Below, in pieces: positions 49,427-62,603 of a stretch of 64,000 nt of DNA (position 1 is its first letter; each line of letters begins with the position of its first letter). The stretch spans positions 15,694,060 through 15,758,059 of the forward strand of contig OZ038529.1 in NCBI GenBank assembly GCA_964036665.1, written 5' to 3'. The notes below the pieces were generated by a model that was not told the origin of the DNA, searched no databases, and saw nothing but the letters and a program-made list of their open reading frames with translations. The DNA comes from Gordius sp. MW1 (Eukaryota; Nematomorpha; Gordioida; Gordea; Gordiidae). The translations under genes were made by a program, and so were the position numbers.

Positions 49427-52400
49427 TCGCAATAATAAAACGTTGTCTTTTGTCAAAATGATAGTTCTCGCAGCTTAAAACCTCTTTTCGGAAGTCAATC
49501 GAGGATAATAGGATTCTCAAATTGGCTTACTTTTATATATTTTTTCATGCTCTTTCACATAGAATTGATAAAAATAAATATTTTTACCTCAAAATTTTTC
49601 ACATATTTTTCTTTGAACCGTATTCATCCGATGAAAGTTGTCGTTTTCAGACGTGGTTTCTATGATCCCAAGTAAAAATTTATCAGAATCTGAAAACTAT
49701 TACCTTGAAATCATGATCGCATAGAGCCATTTTCAAAAATTAAGCATCACGTTGCGATACAACAAACTAATCGCAACAATAAAACGTTGTCTTTTGTCAA
49801 AATGATAGTTCTCGCAGCTTAAAACCTCTTTTCGGAAGTCAATCGAGGATAATAGGATTCTCAAATTGGCTTACTTTTATATATTTTTTCATGCTCCTTC
49901 ACATAGAATCAAAAAAAAAAATATTTTTACTCAAAATTTTTCACATATTTTTCTTTGAACCGTATTCACCCAATGAAAGTTGTCGTTTTCAGACGTGGTT
50001 TCTATGATCCCAAGTAAAAATTTATCAGAATCAGAAAAATATTACTTTGAAATCATGAACGCATAGTGCATTTTTGAAATATTAAGCACTCACGTTACGA
50101 TACAACAAACTAATCGCAACAATAAAACGTTGTCTTTTGTCAAAATGATAGTTCTCGCAGCTTAAAACCTCTTTTCGGAAGTCAATCGAGGATAATAGGA
50201 TTCTCAAATTGGCTTACTTTTATATATTTTTTCATGCTCTTTCACATAGAATTGAAAAAAATAAATATTTTTACCTCAAAATTTTTCACATATTTTTCTT
50301 TGAACCGTATTCATCCGATGAATGTTGTCGTTTTCAGACGTGGTTTCTATGATCCCAAGTAAAAATTTATCAGAATCTGAAAACTATTACTTTGAAATCA
50401 TGATCGCATAGAGCCATTTTCAAAAATTAAGCATCACGTTGCGATACAACAAACTAATCGCAACAATAAAACGTTGTCTTTTGTCAAAATGATAGTTCTC
50501 GTAGCTTAAAACCTCTTTTCGGAAGTCAATCGAGGATAATAGGATTCTCAAATTGGCTTACTTTTATATATTTTTTCATGCTCTTTCACATAGAATCGAA
50601 AAAAATAAATATTTTTACCTCAAAATTTTTCACATATTTTTCTTTGAACCGTATTCATCCGATAAAAGTTGTCGTTTTCAGACGTGGTTTCTATGATCCC
50701 AAGTAAAAATTTATCAGAATCTGAAAACTATTACTTTGAAATCATGATCGCATAGAGCCATTTTCAAAAATTAAGCATCACGTTGCGATACAACAAACTA
50801 ATCGCAACAATAAAACGTTGTCTTTTGTCAAAATGATAGTTCTCGTAGCTTAAAACCTCTTTTCGGAAGTCAATCGAGGATAATAGGATTCTCAAATTGG
50901 CTTACTTTTATATATTTTTTCATGCTCTTTCACATAGAATTGAAAAAAATAAATATTTTTACCTCAAAATTTTTCACATATTTTTCTTTGAACCGTATTC
51001 ACCCGATGAAAGTTGTCGTTTTCAGACGTGGTTTCTATGATCCCAAGTAAAAATTTATCAGAATCAGAAAAATATTACTTTGGAATCATGAACGCATAGT
51101 GCATTTTTGAAATATTAAGCACTCACGTTGCGATACAACAAACTAATCGCAACAATAAAACGTTGTCTTTTGTCAAAATGATAGTTCTCGCAGCTTAAAA
51201 CCTCTTTTCGGAAGTCAATCGAGGATAATAGGATTCTCAAATTGGCTTACTTTTATATATTTTTTCATGCTCTTTCACATAGAATCAAAAAAAAAAATAT
51301 TTTTAACTCAAAATTTTTCACATATTTTTCTTTGCACCGTATTCACCCGATGAAAGTTGTCGTTTTCAGACGTGGTTTCTATGATCCCAAGTAAAAATTT
51401 ATCAGAATCTGAAAACTATTACTTTGAAATCATGATCGCATAGTGCATTTTTGAAAAATTTAGCACTCACGTTGCGATACAACAAACTAATCTCAACAAT
51501 AAAACGTTGTCTTTTGTCAAAATGATAGTTCTCGCAGCTTAAAACCTCTTTTCGGAAGTCAATCGAGGATAATAGGATTCTCAAATTTTTTCATGCTCTT
51601 TTACATAGAATTAAAAAAAATAAATATTTTTACCTCAAAATTTTTCACATATTTTTCTTTAAACCGTATTCATCCGATGAAAGTTGTCGTTTTCAGACGT
51701 GGTTTCTATGATCCCAAGTAAAAATTTATAAGAATCTGAAAACTATTACTTTGAAATCATGATCGCTTAGAGCCATTTTCAAAAATTAATCATTACGTTG
51801 CGATACAACAAACTAATCGCAATAAAACGTTGTCTTTTGTCAAAATGATAGTTCTCGCAGCTTGAAACCTCTTTTCGGAAGTCAATCGAGGATAATAGGA
51901 TTCTCAAATTGGCTTACTTTTATATATTTTTTCATGCTCTTTCACATAGAATCGAAAAAAATAAATATTTTTACCTCAAAATTTTTCACATATTTTTCTT
52001 TGAACCGTATTCATCCGATGAAAGTTGTCGTTTTCAGACGTGGTTTCTATGATCCCAAGTAAAAATTTATCAGAATCAGTAAAATATTACTTTGAAATCA
52101 TGATCGCATAGTGCATTTTTGAAAAATTAAGCACTCACGTCGATACAACAAACTAATCGCAACAATAAAATTGTCTTTTATCAAAATGATAGTTCTCGCA
52201 GCTTAAAACCTCTTTTCGGAAGTCAATCGAGGATAATAGGGATCTCAAATTGGCTTACTTTTATATATATTTTCATGCTCTTTCACATAGAATTGAAAAA
52301 AATAAATATTTTTACCTCAAAATTTTTCACATATTTTTCTTTGAACCGTATTCATCCGATGAAAGTTGTCGTTTTCAGACGTGGTTTCTATGATCCCAAG

Positions 52401-53049
52401 TAAAAATTTATCAGAATCAGAAAAATATTACTTTGAAATCATGAACGCATAGTGCATTTTTGAAATATTAAGCACTCACGTTGCGATACAACAAACTAAT
52501 CGCAACAATAAAACGTTGTCTTTTGTCAAAATGATAGTTCTCGCAGCTTAAAACCTCTTTTCGGAAGTCAATCGAGGATAATAGGATTCTCAAATTGGCT
52601 TACTTTTATATATTTTTTCATGCTCTTTCACATAGAATTGAAAAAAATAAATATTTTTACCTCAAAATTTTTCACATTTTTTTCTTTGAACCGTATTCAT
52701 CCGATGAAAGTTGTCGTTTTCAGACGTGGTTTCTATGATCCCAAGTAAAAATTTATCAGAATCAGAAAAATATTACTTTGAAATCATGAACGCATAGTGC
52801 ATTTTTGAAATATTAAGCACTCACGTTGCGATACAACAAACTAATCGCAACAATAAAACGTTGTCTTTTGTCAAAATGATAGTTCTCGCAGCTTAAAACC
52901 TCTTTTCGGAAGTCAATCGAGGATAATAGGATTCTCAAATTGGCTTACTTTTATATATTTTTTTATGCTCTTTCACATAGAATTGAAAAAAATAAATATT
53001 TTTACCTCAAAATTTTTCACATATTTTTCTTTGAACCGTATTCATCGGA
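49427..53049 (+). repeat. Mixed monomers with links to flanking zones
   Basis: Standard satellite with no other content. Monomers at 49,560-51,400 match about 60,820-62,560 at an offset of 11,257 bp (shared ATTGATAAAAATAAA, TATTACCTTGAAATC, GCTCCTTCACATAG and CACCCAATGAAAG). Monomers around 51,290-52,170 match about 45,120-46,001 at an offset of about 6,170 bp (TTTGCACCG and AATCTCAAC). A partial 5-monomer unit begins at 52,171. The stretch is thus a patchwork of earlier blocks. Confidence 0.8.
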
Positions 53050-55431
53050 TGAAAGTTGTCGTTTTCAGACGTGGTTTCTATGATCCCAAGTAAAAATTTA
53101 TCAGAATCTGAAAACTATTACTTTGAAATCATGATCGCATAGTGCATTTTTGAAAAATTAAGCACTCACGTTGCGATACAACAAACTAATCTCAACAATA
53201 AAACGTTGTCTTTTGTCAAAATGATAGTTCTCGCAGCTTAAAACCTCTTTACGGAAGTCAATCGAGGATAATAGGATTCTCAAATTTTTTCATGCTCTTT
53301 CACATAGAATTAAAAAAAATAAATATTTTTACCTCAAAATTTTTAACATATTTTTCTTTGAACCGTATTCATCCGATGAAAGTTGTCGTTTTCAGACGTG
53401 GTTTCTATGATCCCAAGTAAAAATTTATAAGAATCTGAAAACTATTACTTTGAAATCATGATCGCATAGAGCCATTTTCAAAAATTAAGCATCACGTTGC
53501 GATACAACAAACTAATCGCAACAATAAAACGTTGTCTTTTGTCAAAATGATAGTTCTCGAAGCTTAAAACCTCTTTTCGGAAGTCAATCGAGGATAATAG
53601 GATTCTCAAATTGGCTTACTTTTATATATTTTTTCATGCTCTTTCACATAGAATCGAAAAAAATAAATATTTTTACCTCAAAATTTTTCACATATTTTTC
53701 TTTGAACCGTATTCATCCGATGAAAGTTGTCGTTTTCAGACGTGGTTTCTATGATCCCAAGTAAAAATTTATCAGAATCAGAAAAATATTACTTTGAAAT
53801 CATGATCGCATAGTGCATTTTTGAAAAATTAAGCACTCACGTCGATACAACAAACTAATCGCAACAATAAAACGTTGTCTTTTATCAAAATGATAGTTCT
53901 CGCAGCTTAAAACCTCTTTTCGGAAGTCAATCGAGGATATTAGGATTCTCAAATTGGCTTACTTTTATATATTTTTTCATGCTCTTTCACATAGAATTGA
54001 AAAAAATAAATATTTTTACCTCAAAATTTTTCACATATTTTTCTTTGAACCGTATTCATCCGATGAAAGTTGTCGTTTTCAGACGTGGTTTCTATGATCC
54101 CAAGTAAAAATTTATCAGAATCAGAAAAATATCACTTTGAAATTATGATCGCATAGTGCATTTTTGAAAAATTAAGCACTCACGTCGATACAACAAACTA
54201 ATCGCAACAATAAAACGTTGTCTTTTATCAAAATGATAGTTCTCGCAGTTTAAAACCTCTTTTCGGAAGTCAATCGAGGATAATAGGATTCTCAAATTGG
54301 CTTACTTTTATATATTTTTTCATGCTCTTCCACATAGAATTGAAAAAAATTAATATTTTTACCTCAAAATTTTTCACATATTTTTCTTTGAACCGTATTC
54401 ATCCGATGAAAGTTGTCGTTTTCAGACGTGGTTTCTATGATCCCAAGTAAAAATTTATCAGAATCAGAAAAATATTACTTTGAAATCATGAACGCATAGT
54501 GCATTTTTGAAATATTAAGCACTCACGTTGCGATACAACAAACTAATCGCAACAATAAAACGTTGTCTTTTGTCAAAATGATAGTTCTCGCAGCTTAAAA
54601 CCTCTTTTCGGAAGTCAATCGAGGATAATAGGATTCTCAAATTGGCTTACTTTTATATATTTTTTCATGCTCTTTCACATAGAATTGAAAAAAATAAATA
54701 TTTTTACCTCAAAATTTTTCACATATTTTTCTTTGAACCGTATTCATCCGATGAAAGTTGTCGTTTTCAGACGTGGTTTCTATGATCCCAAGTAAAAATT
54801 TATCAGAATCTGAAAACTATTACTTTGAAATCATGATCGCATAGAGCCATTTTCAAAAATTAAGCATCACGTTGCGATACAACAAACTAATCGCAACAAT
54901 AAAACGTTGTCTTTTGTCAAAATGATAGTTCTCGTAGCTTAAAACCTCTTTTCGGAAGTCAATCGAGGATAATAGGATTCTCAAATTGGCTTACTTTTAT
55001 ATATTTTTTCATGCTCTTTCACATAGAATCGAAAAAAATAAATATTTTTGCCTCAAAATTTTTCACATATTTTTCTTTGAACCGTATTCATCCCATAAAA
55101 GTTGTCGTTTTCAGACGTGTATGATCCCAAGTAAAAATTTATCAGAATCTGAAAACTATTACTTTGAAATCATGATCGCATAGAGCCATTTTCAAAAATT
55201 AAGCATCACGTTGCGATACAACAAACTAATCGCAACAATAAAACGTTGTCTTTTGTCAAAATGATAGTTCTCGCAGCTTAAAACCTCTTTTCGGAAGTCA
55301 ATCGAGGATAATAGGATTCTCAAATTGGCTTACTTTTATATATTTTTTCATGCTCTTTCACATAGAATCAAAAAAAAATATTTTTAACTCAAAATTTTTC
55401 ACATATTTTTCTTTGAACCGTATTCACCCGA
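53050..55431 (+). repeat. Seven-monomer tandem duplication (2,382 bp), copy 1
   Basis: Followed immediately by its copy at a constant offset of 2,382 bp. Paired markers are TTACGGAAGTC (near 53,260 and 55,642), TAGTTCTCGAAGC (53,551 and 55,933), GAGGATATTAGG (near 53,933 and 56,315), CTCTTCCACATAG (near 54,325 and 56,707) and CAGACGTGTATGATCCC, missing GTTTC (near 55,112 and 57,494). The average monomer is 340 bp because the unit contains one 326-bp deletion monomer. Confidence 0.92.
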
Positions 55432-57813
55432 TGAAAGTTGTCGTTTTCAGACGTGGTTTCTATGATCCCAAGTAAAAATTTATCAGAATCTGAAAACTAT
55501 TACTTTGAAATCATGATCGCATAGTGCATTTTTGAAAAATTAAGCACTCACGTTGCGATACAACAAACTAATCTCAACAATAAAACGTTGTCTTTTGTCA
55601 AAATGATAGTTCTCGCAGCTTAAAACCTCTTTACGGAAGTCAATCGAGGATAATAGGATTCTCAAATTTTTTCATGCTCTTTCACATAGAATTAAAAAAA
55701 ATAAATATTTTTACCTCAAAATTTTTAACATATTTTTCTTTGAACCGTATTCATCCGATGAAAGTTGTCGTTTTCAGACGTGGTTTCTATGATCCCAAGT
55801 AAAAATTTATAAGAATCTGAAAACTATTACTTTGAAATCATGATCGCATAGAGCCATTTTCAAAAATTAAGCATCACGTTGCGATACAACAAACTAATCG
55901 CAACAATAAAACGTTGTCTTTTGTCAAAATGATAGTTCTCGAAGCTTAAAACCTCTTTTCGGAAGTCAATCGAGGATAATAGGATTCTCAAATTGGCTTA
56001 CTTTTATATATTTTTTCATGCTCTTTCACATAGAATCGAAAAAAATAAATATTTTTACCTCAAAATTTTTCACATATTTTTCTTTGAACCGTATTCATCC
56101 GATGAAAGTTGTCGTTTTCAGACGTGGTTTCTATGATCCCAAGTAAAAATTTATCAGAATCAGAAAAATATTACTTTGAAATCATGATCGCATAGTGCAT
56201 TTTTGAAAAATTAAGCACTCACGTCGATACAACAAACTAATCGCAACAATAAAACGTTGTCTTTTATCAAAATGATAGTTCTCGCAGCTTAAAACCTCTT
56301 TTCGGAAGTCAATCGAGGATATTAGGATTCTCAAATTGGCTTACTTTTATATATTTTTTCATGCTCTTTCACATAGAATTGAAAAAAATAAATATTTTTA
56401 CCTCAAAATTTTTCACATATTTTTCTTTGAACCGTATTCATCCGATGAAAGTTGTCGTTTTCAGACGTGGTTTCTATGATCCCAAGTAAAAATTTATCAG
56501 AATCAGAAAAATATCACTTTGAAATTATGATCGCATAGTGCATTTTTGAAAAATTAAGCACTCACGTCGATACAACAAACTAATCGCAACAATAAAACGT
56601 TGTCTTTTATCAAAATGATAGTTCTCGCAGTTTAAAACCTCTTTTCGGAAGTCAATCGAGGATAATAGGATTCTCAAATTGGCTTACTTTTATATATTTT
56701 TTCATGCTCTTCCACATAGAATTGAAAAAAATTAATATTTTTACCTCAAAATTTTTCACATATTTTTCTTTGAACCGTATTCATCCGATGAAAGTTGTCG
56801 TTTTCAGACGTGGTTTCTATGATCCCAAGTAAAAATTTATCAGAATCAGAAAAATATTACTTTGAAATCATGAACGCATAGTGCATTTTTGAAATATTAA
56901 GCACTCACGTTGCGATACAACAAACTAATCGCAACAATAAAACGTTGTCTTTTGTCAAAATGATAGTTCTCGCAGCTTAAAACCTCTTTTCGGAAGTCAA
57001 TCGAGGATAATAGGATTCTCAAATTGGCTTACTTTTATATATTTTTTCATGCTCTTTCACATAGAATTGAAAAAAATAAATATTTTTACCTCAAAATTTT
57101 TCACATATTTTTCTTTGAACCGTATTCATCCGATGAAAGTTGTCGTTTTCAGACGTGGTTTCTATGATCCCAAGTAAAAATTTATCAGAATCTGAAAACT
57201 ATTACTTTGAAATCATGATCGCATAGAGCCATTTTCAAAAATTAAGCATCACGTTGCGATACAACAAACTAATCGCAACAATAAAACGTTGTCTTTTGTC
57301 AAAATGATAGTTCTCGTAGCTTAAAACCTCTTTTCGGAAGTCAATCGAGGATAATAGGATTCTCAAATTGGCTTACTTTTATATATTTTTTCATGCTCTT
57401 TCACATAGAATCGAAAAAAATAAATATTTTTGCCTCAAAATTTTTCACATATTTTTCTTTGAACCGTATTCATCCCATAAAAGTTGTCGTTTTCAGACGT
57501 GTATGATCCCAAGTAAAAATTTATCAGAATCTGAAAACTATTACTTTGAAATCATGATCGCATAGAGCCATTTTCAAAAATTAAGCATCACGTTGCGATA
57601 CAACAAACTAATCGCAACAATAAAACGTTGTCTTTTGTCAAAATGATAGTTCTCGCAGCTTAAAACCTCTTTTCGGAAGTCAATCGAGGATAATAGGATT
57701 CTCAAATTGGCTTACTTTTATATATTTTTTCATGCTCTTTCACATAGAATCAAAAAAAAATATTTTTAACTCAAAATTTTTCACATATTTTTCTTTGAAC
57801 CGTATTCACCCGA
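55432..57813 (+). repeat. Seven-monomer tandem duplication (2,382 bp), copy 2
   Basis: Direct continuation of the first copy with every checked marker in place and no indel found. The breakpoint lies in the shared interval 55,432-55,484, where CACCCGATG-type sequence joins AATCTGAAAACTATT. Past 57,866 the sequence changes to AATCAGAAAAATATT, marking the end. A perfect-looking two-copy tandem repeat could be a very young unequal exchange, or an assembly duplication. Confidence 0.92.
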
Positions 57814-59852
57814 TGAAAGTTGTCGTTTTCAGACGTGGTTTCTATGATCCCAAGTAAAAATTTATCAGAATCAGAAAAATATTACTTTGAAATCATGAAC
57901 GCATAGTGCATTTTTGAAATATTAAGCACTCACGTTGCGATACAACAAACTAATCGCAACAATAAAACCTTGTCTTTTGTCAAAATGATAGTTCTCGCAG
58001 CTTAAAACCTCTTTTCGGAAGTCAATCGAGGATAATAGGATTCTCAAATTGGCTTACTTTTATATATTTTTTCATGCTCTTTCACATAGAATTAAAAAAA
58101 ATAAATATTTTTACCTCAAAATTTTTCACATATTTTTCTTTGAACCGTATTCATCCGAAGAAAGTTGTCGTTTTCAGACGTGGTTTCTATGATCCCAAGT
58201 AAAAATTTATCAGAATCTGAAAACTATTACTTTAAAATCATGATCGCATAGAGCCATTTTCAAAAATTAAGCATCACGTTGCGATACAACAAACTAATCG
58301 CAACAATAAAACGTTGTCTTTTGTCAAAATGATAGTTCTCGCAGCTTTCTCTTTTCGGAAGTCAATCGAGGATAATAGGATTCTCAAATTGGCTTACTTT
58401 TATATATTTTTTCATGCTCTTTCACATAAAATCGAAAAAAATAAATATTTTTCCCTCAAAATTTTTCACATATTTTTCTTCGGACCGTATTCATCCAATG
58501 AAAGTTGTCGTTTTCAGACGTGGTTTCTTTGATCCCAAGTAATAATTTATCAGACTGAAAACTATTACTTTGAAATCATGATCGCATAATGCATTTTTGA
58601 AAAATTAAGCACTCACGTTGCGATACAACAAACTAATCGCAACAATAAAACGTTGTCTTTTGTCAAAATGATAGTTCTCGCAGCTTAAAACCTCTTTTCG
58701 GAAGTCAATCGAGGATAATAGAATTCTCAAATTGGCTTACTTTTATATATTTTTTCATGCTCTTTCACATAGAATCCAAAAAAAAAATATTTTTAACTCA
58801 AAATTTTTCACATATTTTTCTTTGAACCGTATTCACCCGATGAAAGTTGTCGTTTTCAGACGTGGTTTCCATGATCCCAGGTAAAAATTTATCAGAATCA
58901 GAAAAATATTACTTTGAAATCATGAACGCATAGTGCATTTTTGAAATATTAAGCACTCACGTTGCGATACAACAAACTAATCGCAATAATAAAACGTTGT
59001 CTTTTGTCAAAATGATAGTTCTCGCAGCTTAAAACCTCTTTTCGGAAGTCAATCGAGGATAATAGGATTCTCAAATTTTTTCATGCTCTTTCACATAGAA
59101 TTAAAAAAAATAAATATTTTTACCTCAAAATTTTTAACATATTTTTCTTTGAACCGTATTCATCCGATGAAAGTTGTCGTTTTCAGACGTGGTTTCTATG
59201 ATCCCAAGTAAAAATTTATCAGAATCAGAAAAATATTACTTTGAAATCATGAACGCATAGTGCATTTTTGAAATATTAAGCACTCACGTTGCGATACAAC
59301 AAACTAATCGCAACAATAAAACGTTGTCTTTTGTCAAAATGATAGTTCTCGCAGCTTAAAACCTCTTTTCGGAAGTCAATCGAGGATAATAGAATTCTCA
59401 AATTGGCTTACTTTTATATATTTTTTCATGCTCTTTCACATAGAATTGAAAAAAATAAATATTTTTACCTCAAAATTTTTCACATATTTTTCTTTGAACC
59501 GTATTCATCCGATGAAAGTTGTCGTTTTCAGACGTGGTTTCTATGATCCCAAGTAAAAATTTATAAGAATCTGAAAACTATTACTTTGAAATCATGATCG
59601 CATAGAGCCATTTTCAAAAATTAAGCATCACGTTGCGACACAACAAACTAATCGCAACAATAAAACGTTGTCTTTTGTCAAAATGATAGTTCTCGCAGCT
59701 TAAAACCTCTTTTCGGAAGTCAATCGAGAATAATAGGATTCTCAAATTGGCTTACTTTTATATATTTTTTCATGCTCTTTCACATAGAATCGAAAAAAAT
59801 AAATATTTTTACCTCAAAATTTTTCACATATTTTTCTTTGAACCGTATTCAT
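57814..59852 (+). repeat. Satellite related to the 5-kb block
   Basis: This stretch carries a third zone's copy of the CAGCTTTCTCTTTTCGG monomer at 58,314, matching 33,704, 34,726 and 40,200, followed as there by a GATAATAGAATTCTC monomer (58,731). Several private changes are present: AACCTTGTC near 57,967, TTTTTCCCTC near 58,450 and CCATGATCCCAGG near 58,869. It therefore derives from an older exchange with the 33-41 kb zone. Nothing else was seen. Confidence 0.8.
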
Positions 59853-62603
59853 CCGATGAAAGTTGTCGTTTTCAGACGTGGTTTCTATGATCCCAAGTAA
59901 AAATTTATCAGAATCAGAAAAATATTACTTTAAAATCATGATCGCATAGTGCATTTTTGAAAAATTAAGCACTCACGTCGATACAACAAACTAATCGCAA
60001 CAATAAAACGTTGTCTTTTATCAAAATGATAGTTCTCGCAGCTTAAAACCTCTTTTCGGATGTCAATGAGGATAATAGGATTCTCAAATTGGCTTACTTT
60101 TATATATATTTTCATGCTCTTTCACATAGAATTGAAAATAATAAATATTTTTACCTCAACATTTTTCACATATTTTTCTTTGAACCGTATTCATCCGATG
60201 AAAGTTGTCGTTTTCAGACGTGGTTTCTATGATCCCAAGTAAAAATTTATCAGAATCAGAAAAATATTACTTTGAAATCAGGAACGCATAGTGCATTTTT
60301 GAAATATTAAGCACTCACGTTGCGATACAACAAACTAATCGCAACAATAAAACGTTGTCTTTTGTCAAAATGATAGTTCTCGCAGCTTAAAACCTCTTTT
60401 CGGAAGTCAATCGAGGATAATAGGATTCTCAAATTGGCTTACTTTTATATATATTTTCATGCTCTTTCACATAGAATTGAAAAAAATAAATATTTTTGCC
60501 TCAAAATTTTTCACATATTTTTCTTTGAACCGTATTCATCCGATGAAAGTTGTCGTTTTCAGACGTGGTTTCTATGATCCCAAGTAAAAATTTATCAGAA
60601 TCAGAAAAATATTACTTTGAAATCATGAACGCATAGTGCATTTTTGAAATATTAAGCACTCACGTTGCGATACAACAAACTAATCGCAATAATAAAACGT
60701 TGTCTTTTGTCAAAATGATAGTTCTCGCAGCTTAAAACCTCTTTTCGGAAGTCAATCGAGGATAATAGGATTCTCAAATTGGCTTACTTTTATATATTTT
60801 TTCATGCTCTTTCACATAGAATTGATAAAAATAAATATTTTTACCTCAAAATTTTTCACATATTTTTCTTTGAACCGTATTCATCCGATGAAAGTTGTCG
60901 TTTTCAGACGTGGTTTCTATGATCCCAAGTAAAAATTTATCAGAATCTGAAAACTATTACCTTGAAATCATGATCGCATAGAGCCATTTTCAAAAATTAA
61001 GCATCACGTTGCGATACAACAAACTAATCGCAACAATAAAACGTTGTCTTTTGTCAAAATGATAGTTCTCGCAGCTTAAAACCTCTTTTCGGAAGTCAAT
61101 CGAGGATAATAGGATTCTCAAATTGGCTTACTTTTATATATTTTTTTATGCTCCTTCACATAGAATCAAAAAAAAAAATATTTTTACTCAAAATTTTTCA
61201 CATATTTTTCTTTGAACCGTATTCACCCAATGAAAGTTGTCGTTTTCAGACGTGGTTTCTATGATCCCAAGTAAAAATTTATCAGAATCAGAAAAATATT
61301 ACTTTGAAATCATGAACGCATAGTGCATTTTTGAAATATTAAGCACTCACGTTGCGATACAACAAACTAATCGCAACAATAAAACGTTGTCTTTTGTCAA
61401 AATGATAGTTCTCGCAGCTTAAAACCTCTTTTCGGAAGTCAATCGAGGATAATAGGATTCTCAAATTGGCTTACTTTTATATATTTTTTCATGCTCTTTC
61501 ACATAGAATTGAAAAAAATAAATATTTTTACCTCAAAATTTTTCACATATTTTTCTTTGAACCGTATTCATCCGATGAATGTTGTCGTTTTCAGACGTGG
61601 TTTCTAAGATCCCAAGTAAAAATTTATCAGAATCTGAAAACTATTACTTTGAAATCATGATCGCATAGAGCCATTTTCAAAAATTAAGCATCACGTTGCG
61701 ATACAACAAACTAATCGCAACAATAAAACGTTGTCTTTTGTCAAAATGATAGTTCTCGTAGCTTAAAACCTCTTTTCGGAAGTCAATCGAGGATAATAGG
61801 ATTCTCAAATTGGCTTACTTTTATATATTTTTTCATGCTCTTTCACATAGAATCGAAAAAAATAAATATTTTTACCTCAAAATTTTTCACATATTTTTCT
61901 TTGAACCGTATTCATCCGATAAAAGTTGTCGTTTTCAGACGTGGTTTCTATGATCCCAAGTAAAAATTTATCAGAATCTGAAAACTATTACTTTGAAATC
62001 ATGATCGCATAGAGCCATTTTCAAAAATTAAGCATCACGTTGCGATACAACAAACTAATCGCAACAATAAAACGTTGTCTTTTGTCAAAATGATAGTTCT
62101 CGTAGCTTAAAACCTCTTTTCGGAAGTCAATCGAGGATAATAGGATTCTCAAATTGGCTTACTTTTATATATTTTTTCATGCTCTTTCACATAGAATTGA
62201 AAAAAATAAATATTTTTACCTCAAAATTTTTCACATATTTTTCTTTGAACCGTATTCACCCGATGAAAGTTGTCGTTTTCAGACGTGGTTTCTATGATCC
62301 CAAGTAAAAATTTATCAGAATCAGAAAAATATTACTTTGAAATCATGAACGCATAGTGCATTTTTGAAATATTAAGCACTCACGTTGCGATACAACAAAC
62401 TAATCGCAACAATAAAACGTTGTCTTTTGTCAAAATGATAGTTCTCGCAGCTTAAAACCTCTTTTCGGAAGTCAATCGAGGATAATAGGATTCTCAAATT
62501 GGCTTACTTTTATATATTTTTTCATGCTCTTTCACATAGAATCAAAAAAAAAAATATTTTTAACTCAAAATTTTTCACATATTTTTCTTTGCACCGTATT
62601 CAC
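59853..62603 (+). repeat. Eight-monomer higher-order unit (2,751 bp), copy 1
   Basis: Repeats at 62,604 with an offset of 2,751 bp: GGATGTCAATGAGG (60,058 and 62,809), CAGGAACGCATAG (near 60,279 and 63,030), TTTTGCCTC (near 60,496 and 63,247), ATTGATAAAAATAAA (60,821 and 63,572) and GCTCCTTCAC (near 61,151 and 63,902). The first part also matches 48,720 onward (offset about 11,257), from which it differs by loss of C in GTCAATCGAGG. Confidence 0.9.
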
